NCBI GenBank assembly: GCA_030706285.1
Contig: JAUZOU010000141.1
Coordinates: forward strand, 1-7,509
Source: Bacteroidota bacterium
Lineage (GTDB): Bacteria; Bacteroidota; Bacteroidia; Bacteroidales; UBA1402
Direction: 5' to 3'
Length of the DNA stretch: 7,509 bases
Every line of letters begins with the position of its first letter. The stretch's first letter is position 1. This document shows, piece after piece, positions 1-6,594 of the stretch. The position numbers and the translations under genes were made by a program. The notes beneath the pieces were generated by a model that was not told where the DNA came from, did not search any database, and saw only the letters and a program-made list of their open reading frames with translations.

Positions 1-1
1 T

Positions 2-217
2 CCTAAAAAAGCTGTCGGGACCGTCACAGGCATTGGAGCGGCAGCAGGTGGTTTAGGAGGTGTGTTGGTTCAGCTGTTGGCCGGTTACCTTGATGGTACT
101 TTTTCAACGAATAAAGCCTACACGATTATGTTCTCTGTCTGCGCATTCGCTTACCTGATTGCTTGGGCGTTGATGAAAGTGTTGGTACCAAAATACAATC
201 CGATTAACGACCTTTAA
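2..217 (+). CDS. MFS transporter, C-terminal fragment (hexuronate/ACS family-like), 5' end outside window
   Basis: This is an open frame from the window edge that encodes 71 residues and ends in TAA. It begins with PKKAVGTVTGIGAAAGGLGG, which resembles the conserved F-P-x-x-A-V-G-[ST]-V-x-G-x-G-G segment in the C-terminal half of anion:cation symporter MFS carriers such as the hexuronate transporter ExuT. Two hydrophobic stretches (about residues 8-25 and 37-58) match the last two membrane helices, and a short polar tail (PKYNPINDL) would lie in the cytoplasm. By family it is an inner-membrane, proton-coupled uptake system for a sugar acid or related organic anion, but the substrate cannot be read from this fragment. 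The gene converges on the antiporter gene, and the two share the terminator at 229-284. The MFS assignment is fairly secure; the hexuronate-type assignment is a guess from the motif. Confidence 0.75.
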   Translation, partial: PKKAVGTVTGIGAAAGGLGGVLVQLLAGYLDGTFSTNKAYTIMFSVCAFAYLIAWALMKVLVPKYNPINDL

Positions 218-228
218 TGAAAGAAGGC

Positions 229-284
229 CTGATCATCCAATAAAAAAGCCGGGCTAGTTTCCGGCTTTTTTATTGGATGATCAG
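229..284. terminator. Bidirectional intrinsic terminator (perfect 24-bp inverted repeat)
   Basis: The arms 229-252 and 261-284 are exact reverse complements, with an 8-nt loop (gctagttt, 253-260). The inner stem is GCCGG/CCGGC, flanked by an A-run at 242-247 and a T-run at 266-271. Each strand therefore shows a GC-rich hairpin followed by U residues. It lies between two convergent genes, 11 bp after the MFS stop and 23 bp from the antiporter stop, so it can end transcription from both sides. Confidence 0.93.
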
Positions 285-307
285 TTTAAACTGCCTCTAT
301 CGAGGCT

Positions 308-2644
308 TCAGATAAAATACACATTCTCTTCTATATGTCGCGAAACTGGCTTTTCCTCTCCGATAAGCCAAACAACATCACCGGCTTCAATAATAGTACT
401 GGCTCCCGGATTGACAATCTGTTTTCCATCTCGTTCCAGTCCAATGATCAGGCATTTTGTTTTAGCGCCAATGTTCGATTCAATCAAATTCTTGCCTGCA
501 AGCGGCGATTGTTTGCTCAACGGTATGCCGGCACACGTAATGCGTTCCTCTTTTTTCTTCCTGGCATATTCCAGTTTTGAAAAACCATGCAAGGTCATAA
601 ATGAGTGATTGACAAATTCCATCGTCAGCAGTTCATCTTCCTGCAATCGACGCAGCTGGCTTTTCTTTCCGGCCAATCTCAACGAATCACCTTCCTGAAT
701 GAGATAATCGCCTGACGGTATGTTCATGTAATCATTATCCCGGGTACGAATCCGGATGATCATGAGATTGTATTCACTTCTGATATGCAGTTCGCTGATG
801 CGTTTTCCTATAAACGGACAATCATTTTTAAGCCGGTAGGCACAGGTATAAAGCTTGAAATCAAGCCAGTGGTTCTTTGCCATGTCACTAAGCTGCATGA
901 CACCCTTGTTGGCTTCAATCTTTCGAAGATTGGATTCCATCTGTTGTTCATTCAGATTAATCAGAAAATGCGATTCCAGCTTCCAGAAACGCCGGAGTAA
1001 CCACTTTGACTTTAAGATAAACAGAAAGATAATAATGGTAAAAATGACATTGATGTAGAATGGAATCTGAAAAAACTTGTTAGTCAAGACCAATAACGTG
1101 ATCAATACGGCAAAAAAACGCACTCCGACAAGCATCAACAAGAATTTCCGGTTGGATGGTTTTTCCATCCATAAATTCAGAACGGCAGACGATTCAACAT
1201 TGTTGCTCATCATAGCCCGCAAGAAGGGGGCCAAAGCTAGGACCGTCACAAAAAATGTCAGCACTGAAGCCGCCATTCCGGACAAATGCTGTTGAAGGAA
1301 CGGATATATATAACCGGTCGAGAGAAAGTAGATGGCAATGACAACGGTCAACAGCACCAACATATACATTAACGAACCACGTAACAACACATGCCAGGCA
1401 TTTCTATCAGTTGACACGTCTTTTTTCTCCCGTGGATGGTCTAATTTTTGAATCCATTTCTGCGGAAGATGTTTTGAAAGGAACCGGTAGGTAGGATCAG
1501 CCAGTTTCATAATATATGGGGTCGTAAAAATCGTGCAGACCGAAACGGCAATAACGACAGGATAAAGGAACGATTCGGTCACACCAAGGCTGATGCCTAA
1601 ACTGGCAATAATAAAGGCGAATTCTCCAATTTGCGCCAGACTGAAACCTGATTTCAAAGAGGTTTCAAGGGTTTGACCTGATATCAGAAAACCAATGGTC
1701 GTAAAAACCGTTTGTCCGATGATGACAGTCAGAATCAGAAGACCAACCGGTCTGGCATATTCGACAATGATGGCCGGTTGGACCATCATACCGACCGATA
1801 CAAAAAATATAGCGCCAAAAAAGTTCTTAAGAGGTTCTACCAATTTTTCTATCCGTTTTGCATCAATCGTCTCTGACAAGACAGAGCCCATGATAAATGC
1901 CCCAAGCGCAGCGGAGAAGCCGGTTTTAACGGCGATAATGACCATACCCAGACATAGGCCGATTGAAAAAATCAGCAAGGTTTCCTCATTCATCAGATTT
2001 CTAGCCTTTTTCAGAAAGGTCGGTATCAAAAAAATGCCGAAAATAAACCAGAGTGCCAGGAAAAAGACCAAACGGCCAATGCTTAACAGCAGTTCCGTGC
2101 CGTTTAGTTCTTTGCTGACTGAAATGGTCGATAGCAACACCATCAGAATGACAGCGACTAAATCTTCAACGACCAACACCCCAAAAACCAGTTTCGTATA
2201 GGGCTGGTCCATCAGGTTAAGATCGTTAAAGGCCTTAATAATGATCGTAGTGGAAGACATGGATAACATGCCACCGAGGAAAAGGCAATTAATAGGCGTC
2301 CAACCGAGCATTCGTCCAACCAGAAAGCCCAGCAACATCATGCCAATAACAGCAACGGAAGCAGTTACAAAGGCTGTCTTTCCTACAGAGACCAGTCGTT
2401 TAAAACTGAATTCCAGTCCTAATGCAAACAAGAGGAAGATAACACCGATATCAGCCCAGGTCTGAATATTAGCTGTGTCAACAACTGTCATCGGAAGCAG
2501 GTCCAGATAAGGTCCGGCAATAATACCTGCAACTATATAGCCTAAAACCAGTGGTTGTTTGAGCCATTTAAACAACAACGTGATTAATCCGGCTGAAATA
2601 AGGATCAGGGCAAGATCATAGATCAATGAAGGCAAATCAGACAT
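308..2644 (-). CDS. Kef-type (CPA2) cation:proton antiporter with two C-terminal RCK_C-like domains
   Basis: A 778-residue inner-membrane protein predicted to exchange K+ or Na+ for protons. Residues about 5-380 form the Na+/H+ exchanger core with many hydrophobic helices. Recognisable CPA2 motifs are LLFALGLEFS (71-80), the ion-binding-type segment LVVEDLVAV (157-165, with E160-D161), AALGAFIMG (245-253), FFVSVGMM (280-287) and AQIGEFAFIIA (337-347). A charged linker (about 392-416) leads to a second hydrophobic block of about four segments (424-442, 457-475, 500-520, 528-546). Two soluble regions follow (about 597-668 and 700-770), each with a G-x-x-[IL] start and a late EGD or EAGD turn typical of RCK_C/TrkA-C ligand-binding domains. 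No nucleotide-binding RCK_N Rossmann motif is seen between core and tail, unlike classical KefB/KefC. The ATG has no Shine-Dalgarno sequence, which is usual in Bacteroidota. It is transcribed alone, divergently from yhcH. K+ versus Na+ specificity cannot be decided from sequence. Confidence 0.9.
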   Translation of the reverse strand: MSDLPSLIYDLALILISAGLITLLFKWLKQPLVLGYIVAGIIAGPYLDLLPMTVVDTANIQTWADIGVIFLLFALGLEFSFKRLVSVGKTAFVTASVAVIGMMLLGFLVGRMLGWTPINCLFLGGMLSMSSTTIIIKAFNDLNLMDQPYTKLVFGVLVVEDLVAVILMVLLSTISVSKELNGTELLLSIGRLVFFLALWFIFGIFLIPTFLKKARNLMNEETLLIFSIGLCLGMVIIAVKTGFSAALGAFIMGSVLSETIDAKRIEKLVEPLKNFFGAIFFVSVGMMVQPAIIVEYARPVGLLILTVIIGQTVFTTIGFLISGQTLETSLKSGFSLAQIGEFAFIIASLGISLGVTESFLYPVVIAVSVCTIFTTPYIMKLADPTYRFLSKHLPQKWIQKLDHPREKKDVSTDRNAWHVLLRGSLMYMLVLLTVVIAIYFLSTGYIYPFLQQHLSGMAASVLTFFVTVLALAPFLRAMMSNNVESSAVLNLWMEKPSNRKFLLMLVGVRFFAVLITLLVLTNKFFQIPFYINVIFTIIIFLFILKSKWLLRRFWKLESHFLINLNEQQMESNLRKIEANKGVMQLSDMAKNHWLDFKLYTCAYRLKNDCPFIGKRISELHIRSEYNLMIIRIRTRDNDYMNIPSGDYLIQEGDSLRLAGKKSQLRRLQEDELLTMEFVNHSFMTLHGFSKLEYARKKKEERITCAGIPLSKQSPLAGKNLIESNIGAKTKCLIIGLERDGKQIVNPGASTIIEAGDVVWLIGEEKPVSRHIEENVYFI

Positions 2645-2677
2645 GTAGAATACATTTTTGAATTTATGTCAATTTTA

Positions 2678-2685
2678 CAAACTTA
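2678..2685 (-). promoter_or_regulatory. Candidate Bacteroidota -7 promoter element for the antiporter gene
   Basis: The minus strand reads TAAGTTTG, an exact match to the Bacteroides -7 consensus TAnnTTTG, 33 bp upstream of the antiporter ATG. Twenty bp further upstream (2706-2709) the minus strand reads TTCG, one mismatch from the -33 element TTTG. The spacing fits, but the upstream element is imperfect, so this is a candidate only. Confidence 0.4.
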
Positions 2686-2718
2686 CTTAAAAATCACTTT
2701 TTCTACGAATAAATATGT

Positions 2719-2726
2719 TATATTTG
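2719..2726 (+). promoter_or_regulatory. Candidate Bacteroidota -7 promoter element for yhcH-glgB-lrp
   Basis: TATATTTG matches the TAnnTTTG consensus exactly. The only -33-like element is a T-run at 2698-2702, closer than the usual 19-21 bp and without the final G. If used, it would give a leader of about 75-80 nt before the ATG at 2811. It lies back to back with the candidate antiporter promoter about 34 bp away. Confidence 0.4.
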
Positions 2727-2810
2727 TAAAGCAGTTCGAAGAAAATAATTGCTATTTTAAAGGGCTGTTTGAAGGTATTGACTGGATTATTCATTAAACA
2801 TTTCTTTGCT

Positions 2811-3257
2811 ATGATACTTGATTCTCTTAAAAATTCCGATGCTTATTGTGCATTGCATCCTCTTTTAAAAAAAGCGTTCGATTATATTAAAAGTCATGAT
2901 CTTTCTGTGATCGAACCAGGAAAGATCGTTGTTGACGGTGACCGTCTGTTTATTTCAGTCAGTGAGCTGAACGGTAAAACGCCTGAGGCTGCAAAAATGG
3001 AAGGACATCAAAAATACATTGATATTCAGATTGTTCTGAAAGGTGAAGAAAAAATGGGCTGGACAGCCATCGAACACTGCACACACGTACTTGAACCATA
3101 TAATTCTGAAAAAGATATCGCCTTTTTCACAGATAAACCAACCGCCTTTATTGATGTACAGCCAGGTGAATTTGTCATTTTCTTTCCTGAAGATGGACAT
3201 GCACCGGCTATTGGCGACGGTCCAATCAAGAAAGCAATCGTAAAAGTATTATTATAA
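2811..3257 (+). CDS. YhcH/YjgK/YiaL (DUF386) family protein
   Basis: A 148-residue, small, probably cytosolic protein of the cupin-like YhcH/YjgK/YiaL family. Family members are linked to metabolism of sialic acid and other unusual sugars, and one member (TabA) to biofilm regulation; no firm reaction is known to me for this subgroup. Family hallmarks are E64-x-H66 followed by Y69-I-D71-I-Q in the middle, and FFPEDGHAP (124-132) with H130. These His and acidic residues are the likely metal or ligand site. The frame is open upstream to a TTG at 2769, but family members start with MI-x-D-[ST]-L, as this ATG does (MILDSLKNSD), so I chose 2811. There is no signal peptide. It is the first gene of a probable operon, 24 bp before glgB with no terminator between them. 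The link to glycogen metabolism rests only on co-transcription. Confidence 0.9.
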   Translation: MILDSLKNSDAYCALHPLLKKAFDYIKSHDLSVIEPGKIVVDGDRLFISVSELNGKTPEAAKMEGHQKYIDIQIVLKGEEKMGWTAIEHCTHVLEPYNSEKDIAFFTDKPTAFIDVQPGEFVIFFPEDGHAPAIGDGPIKKAIVKVLL

Positions 3258-3281
3258 CTCATTTAAAAAATTGAAGAGCGG

Positions 3282-5288
3282 ATGGCTTCTTCTCAAGAGA
3301 AAAAAGGTCATTTGAAACTGATTCAGAATGATCCGTGGCTAGAACCTTACAAAGAGGCTATTCGCGGAAGATACACGTATGCGCTGAACCGTGAATCCGA
3401 ATTGACAAATGGCTGTAAACTTGCGGATTTTGCCGCTGGGCACCTGTACTTTGGTCTCAACAAGACACCTGATGGATGGATTTTCCGTGAATGGGCTCCA
3501 AATGCCTCCTCTATCTATCTGACGGGGGATTTTAGTGATTGGAAGCTACTTGATGAATTTCGTCTGACCAATAATGGGAAAGGCGTCTGGGAACTGGCGA
3601 TTCCGACTGGCCGTATTCATCACGGTCAATTGTATAAAATGATGGTTCAATGGAATGGTGGCGGTGGAGAGCGCATTCCTTCCTATGCCACAAGAGTGAT
3701 ACAGGATACGCAAACCCGATTGTTCTGCGCCCAGGTTTGGGATCCTGAAAAACCGTATACGTTCAAAAACAAGAAATTCAAACCTGAAACAAATCCGTTG
3801 CTCATCTACGAATGTCACATCGGCATGGCTGTCGAAGAGGAACGAGTCGGAACATACACGGAATTCCGTCAAAACATTCTTCCCAAAGTTAAGGAAGACG
3901 GATACAACACCCTCCAGATTATGGCCATTCAGGAACATCCGTATTACGGATCGTTCGGATATCATGTTTCCAGCTTTTTTGCCCCATCTTCTCGTTTTGG
4001 TACTCCCGATGAATTGAAACAATTGATTGACGAAGCTCACAACATGGGCATTGCAGTCATTATGGATATTGTCCATTCTCATGCTGTCAAAAACACATTG
4101 GAAGGATTGAGCAGTATTGACGGTACGACCAAGCTGTATTTCAAAGGAGAACATCCAGCATGGGATTCGTTGTGCTTCAATTACCAGAAAGACGAAGTCC
4201 TGCAATTCCTGTTGTCTAATTGCCGGTACTGGTTGGAAGAGTTCCATTTCGACGGTTTCAGATTTGACGGTGTCACTTCCATGTTGTATTACAGTCATGG
4301 TTTAGGAGAAAAATTTTCCAATTATGGCGATTATTACAATGGGAATCAGGATGGTGACGCGATCTGCTATCTGACATTAGCCAATAAAATGATTCATGAA
4401 ATCAATCCTAAAGCGATCACTATAGCAGAAGAAGTCAGTGGCATGCCAGGTATCGCCGCCCCAATCAAAGATGGCGGCATGGGCTTTAATTACAGGTTAG
4501 CCATGGGCATACCGGATTTCTGGATCAAGCTTATAAAAGAATCGAAGGACGAATTCTGGAAGCCAGGCAACATTTGGTGGGAACTGACCAATCACCGGGC
4601 CGACGAAAAAACGATCAACTACGCTGAAAGTCATGACCAGGCTCTGGTCGGAGATAAAACCATCATTTTCCGGCTGATCGATGCGGAAATGTATTGGCAT
4701 ATGATGAAAGGTGATCCGAATTTCGTCGTGGAAAGAGGCATTGCCCTGCATAAGATCATTCGATTACTCACGGCAACAACCATTAACGGTGGCTATCTGA
4801 ATTTCATGGGGAATGAATTTGGACACCCTGAATGGATCGATTTCCCCCGTGAAGGCAACGGTTGGTCCTACAAATATGCTCGCCGGCAATGGAGTCTGGC
4901 CGAAAATCCCAATTTGAAATACCAGCAATTGCTCCTGTTTGACAGAGCTATGATAAAACTGCTGAAAAGCGAAAATGGCTTTCTGAACAATGGCCCTGTT
5001 CAACGCTGTATCAACGATGGCGATCAAGTGCTTGCTTATCAGCGAGGCGATTTGCTGTTTGTCATAAACCTGCATCCCTATAAATCATACACCGGATATG
5101 GCATGCTCGTTGATAAAGGCAGTTACAAATATGTGTTGAATACAGACTCGGCTTCGTTCGGCGGATATGGTATGGTGAATGAAAGCATTGAACACTTCAC
5201 CCAAAACGGTATTGAGAAAAACACCGACCTGGAATGGTTGAAACTATACATTCCTGCCCGGACTGCACAGGTGCTGAAAAAACAATAA
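3282..5288 (+). CDS. glgB: 1,4-alpha-glucan (glycogen) branching enzyme, GH13, eukaryote-like type
   Basis: A 668-residue cytosolic enzyme that cuts alpha-1,4-glucan chains and re-attaches the pieces through alpha-1,6 bonds, making glycogen branches (EC 2.4.1.18). An N-terminal region (about 1-60) leads to a CBM48-like beta-sandwich with FREWAPNASSIYLTGDFSDW (68-87). The catalytic GH13 barrel follows: region I MDIVHSH (261-267), region II DGFRFDGVTSM with predicted nucleophile D329, region III TIAEEVSGMPG with predicted acid/base E383, and region IV ESHDQALVGDKT with D452 as transition-state stabiliser. NFMGNEFGHPEWIDFPREGNGWSY (507-530) is the signature near the barrel end, and a C-terminal beta domain closes the protein. 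The wording AEEVSGMPG and the NEFGHPEWIDFPR block resemble eukaryotic GBE1 and plant enzymes more than E. coli GlgB, as is usual in Bacteroidales. All catalytic residues are present and the length is normal. It has no Shine-Dalgarno sequence. lrp follows after 14 bp. Confidence 0.97.
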   Translation: MASSQEKKGHLKLIQNDPWLEPYKEAIRGRYTYALNRESELTNGCKLADFAAGHLYFGLNKTPDGWIFREWAPNASSIYLTGDFSDWKLLDEFRLTNNGKGVWELAIPTGRIHHGQLYKMMVQWNGGGGERIPSYATRVIQDTQTRLFCAQVWDPEKPYTFKNKKFKPETNPLLIYECHIGMAVEEERVGTYTEFRQNILPKVKEDGYNTLQIMAIQEHPYYGSFGYHVSSFFAPSSRFGTPDELKQLIDEAHNMGIAVIMDIVHSHAVKNTLEGLSSIDGTTKLYFKGEHPAWDSLCFNYQKDEVLQFLLSNCRYWLEEFHFDGFRFDGVTSMLYYSHGLGEKFSNYGDYYNGNQDGDAICYLTLANKMIHEINPKAITIAEEVSGMPGIAAPIKDGGMGFNYRLAMGIPDFWIKLIKESKDEFWKPGNIWWELTNHRADEKTINYAESHDQALVGDKTIIFRLIDAEMYWHMMKGDPNFVVERGIALHKIIRLLTATTINGGYLNFMGNEFGHPEWIDFPREGNGWSYKYARRQWSLAENPNLKYQQLLLFDRAMIKLLKSENGFLNNGPVQRCINDGDQVLAYQRGDLLFVINLHPYKSYTGYGMLVDKGSYKYVLNTDSASFGGYGMVNESIEHFTQNGIEKNTDLEWLKLYIPARTAQVLKKQ

Positions 5289-5302
5289 AACTGACAAATA
5301 CT

Positions 5303-5779
5303 ATGGGACATCATCAAATTGACAAGTTAGATGAAAAGATATTGCAAATGATTTCTGCTGACGCACGCGTGCCGTTCTTGGAAATTGCCCGTGAGTGCGA
5401 TGTTTCAGGGGCTGCCATTCACCAACGCATACAGAAACTGACCAATCTTGGCATCATTAAGGGATCAGAATTTATTCTTGAGGCCAGCAAAATCGGTTAT
5501 GAAACCTGTGCATACCTGGGCCTTTTTCTGAAAGATCCCGGACATTTTCCAGAAGTAGTCGGTGCGTTACTCAAAATCCCGGAAGTCGTAGAATGCCACT
5601 ACACAACTGGACAGTATGATATGTTCATCAAAGTATATGCCAAAAACAATAAGCATTTACTGACGATCATCCATGATAAACTGCAACCACTTGGATTATC
5701 CAGGACTGAGACAATTATTTCATTTAATGAGGCATTCAGAAGGAATGTACCGATCCTTAACCTTGATTTGGACGATTAA
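5303..5779 (+). CDS. Lrp/AsnC family transcriptional regulator
   Basis: A 158-residue DNA-binding protein. The N-terminal winged helix-turn-helix (about residues 6-53) contains LDEKILQMI and the recognition region SGAAIHQRIQKLTNLGIIKG. The RAM ligand-binding and oligomerisation domain (about 66-142) carries VVECHYTTGQYDMF with the conserved G103 and D106. Lrp/AsnC proteins form dimers to octamers and sense amino acids or other small molecules to control metabolism. The frame is open upstream into glgB to 5234, but MGHHQIDKLDEKIL is the normal family start, so I chose the ATG at 5303, 14 bp after the glgB stop. No Shine-Dalgarno sequence is seen. It is probably the last gene of the yhcH-glgB operon, and the terminator begins inside its stop codon. 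Whether it controls its own operon, the divergent antiporter or the downstream hdr genes cannot be told from sequence. Confidence 0.95.
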   Translation: MGHHQIDKLDEKILQMISADARVPFLEIARECDVSGAAIHQRIQKLTNLGIIKGSEFILEASKIGYETCAYLGLFLKDPGHFPEVVGALLKIPEVVECHYTTGQYDMFIKVYAKNNKHLLTIIHDKLQPLGLSRTETIISFNEAFRRNVPILNLDLDD

Positions 5780-5810
5780 AAAAAAGCCGGAGTTTCTCCG
5801 GTTTTTTTTT
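5778..5810 (+). terminator. Intrinsic terminator after lrp
   Basis: CCGGAG (5787-5792) pairs with CTCCGG (5796-5801) across a 3-nt loop. The stem is extended by a G-T pair and by an A-run upstream (5778-5785) facing a T-run downstream (5802-5810). It overlaps the lrp stop codon and separates this operon from hdrCBA. Confidence 0.9.
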
Positions 5811-5894
5811 GCATTTGAATCCATCAGTTGCCCTGAAAAAACAATTGATAAATCTTTCGTCTTATTCCGCCTTATATCGTTGCTCACTTTTAGT

Positions 5895-5910
5895 ATATTT
5901 GCGCAAATAT
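5895..5910. repeat. Perfect 16-bp palindrome ATATTTGCGCAAATAT, possible operator
   Basis: The two 8-bp halves are exact reverse complements with no spacer, centred between 5902 and 5903. It is not followed by a T-run suited to termination, and it sits in the lrp-hdrC intergenic region about 78 bp upstream of the expected hdrC transcription start. This geometry suits a dimeric DNA-binding protein. Its left half also overlaps a TAnnTTTG match (TATATTTG, 5894-5901). The regulator is unknown. Confidence 0.45.
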
Positions 5911-5945
5911 TTTTCAAAAAAACGATAAAATAGTTCGTTTTGCTA

Positions 5946-5974
5946 TTTGGACTTATCAAATTTGACTATATTTG
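5946..5974 (+). promoter_or_regulatory. Candidate Bacteroidota promoter for hdrCBA
   Basis: TATATTTG at 5967-5974 is an exact TAnnTTTG -7 element. TTTG at 5946-5949 could be the -33 element, but the spacing is 17 bp rather than the usual 19-21. A 10-bp palindrome TCAAATTTGA (5956-5965) lies between the two boxes. If used, the leader before the hdrC ATG would be about 38 nt. Confidence 0.5.
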
Positions 5975-6018
5975 CCTTTGTTTTAAAAGACATAAAGTCT
6001 CGTTAAGTATGAATCAAT

Positions 6019-6594
6019 ATGCATGAAATTACGCAACCTAATACATCCGAAAGCCTTAAGTCAAAACTTGAGCGATTGACTGACGTGGATGTCAGCACTT
6101 GCTACCAATGTGGCAAATGTACTGCCGGCTGCCCCCTGAATGAAGAAATGGACATCAAACCCAACCAGATACTTCGGATGCTGCAGCTTGAATATCCAGG
6201 TTATGAGGATAAGATATTAAGTTCGCTCACCATCTGGCTTTGCCTGGCCTGTGAACAATGTTATTCACGTTGCCCTCAGGAAGTAAAACTGCCAAAAGTA
6301 ATGGACTTTCTACGTCAGGAGTCTCTTCGTCTGCATAAGGTCAATCCAAAAGCAAAAGATATTCTGGCTTTTCATGAATCATTTCTGGATGAAGTGAATC
6401 GGAATGGTAAAATGAATGAAGTTGGCCTTACCATTGAATATAAACTGAGAACATTGAACCTGATGCAGGATGTCGAAAATGCCCCATCTATGCTGATGAA
6501 AGGCAAACTGGGTATCATTCCTCATAAAGTGCAGCATCCGGCCGAAATCAAACGATTGTTCAACAAAATTAAAGGTAAAGGAGGTCAGCAATGA
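6019..6594 (+). CDS. hdrC: Heterodisulfide reductase-like subunit C (HdrC), two [4Fe-4S] clusters
   Basis: A 191-residue soluble ferredoxin-like subunit that would pass electrons from HdrA to HdrB in an HdrABC complex. Two classical cluster-binding motifs are complete: CYQCGKCTAGCP (C28, C31, C34, C38) and CLACEQCYSRCP (C75, C78, C81, C85). As in ferredoxins, the fourth Cys of one motif is expected to complete the other cluster. The helical C-terminal part (about 100-190) has no hydrophobic segments, which argues for the soluble HdrC type and against membrane-bound HdrDE-like enzymes. The length is normal for HdrC. No Shine-Dalgarno sequence precedes the ATG; another ATG at 6023 is out of frame. 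The stop overlaps the hdrB start in ATGA, suggesting coupled translation. The substrate in bacteria is uncertain, since CoM-S-S-CoB is a methanogen compound. Confidence 0.92.
   Translation: MHEITQPNTSESLKSKLERLTDVDVSTCYQCGKCTAGCPLNEEMDIKPNQILRMLQLEYPGYEDKILSSLTIWLCLACEQCYSRCPQEVKLPKVMDFLRQESLRLHKVNPKAKDILAFHESFLDEVNRNGKMNEVGLTIEYKLRTLNLMQDVENAPSMLMKGKLGIIPHKVQHPAEIKRLFNKIKGKGGQQ
6577..6585 (+). promoter_or_regulatory. Strong Shine-Dalgarno sequence for hdrB
   Basis: AAAGGAGGT ends 5 nt before the hdrB ATG and lies within the last codons of hdrC. It is close to the ideal anti-16S match, whereas none of the other starts in this window has a comparable site. It supports the 6591 start. Confidence 0.75.

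Noticed and set aside
1695..2201. 168-codon open frame on the plus strand
   Set aside because: It is antisense to conserved membrane helices of the antiporter, and its Thr/Lys/Pro-rich translation is typical of a shadow of hydrophobic codons.
2769..2810. N-terminal extension of YhcH from a TTG codon
   Set aside because: The extra 14 residues are not part of the family, whose members start at the MI-x-D motif encoded from 2811.
3546..4298. 250-codon open frame on the minus strand
   Set aside because: It lies wholly antisense to the well-supported glgB coding sequence and shows no recognisable domain; it is a shadow frame.
5234..5302. N-terminal extension of the Lrp regulator overlapping glgB
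   Set aside because: It is out of frame with, and inside, the glgB coding sequence, and the conserved Lrp start is at 5303.
5673..5959. Small open frames on both strands spanning the lrp end and the intergenic region
   Set aside because: They run through the lrp terminator and palindrome, have no recognisable motif, and the plus-strand frame overlaps lrp in another frame.
5988..6000. AGAC-ATAAA-GTCT short inverted repeat in the hdrC leader
   Set aside because: A 4-bp stem with an AT loop is expected by chance and is too weak to call a regulatory structure.
6009..6026. Five-codon frame (MNQYA) overlapping the hdrC start, a possible leader peptide
   Set aside because: It is too short to separate from chance, with no attenuator hairpin or codon bias supporting a leader.
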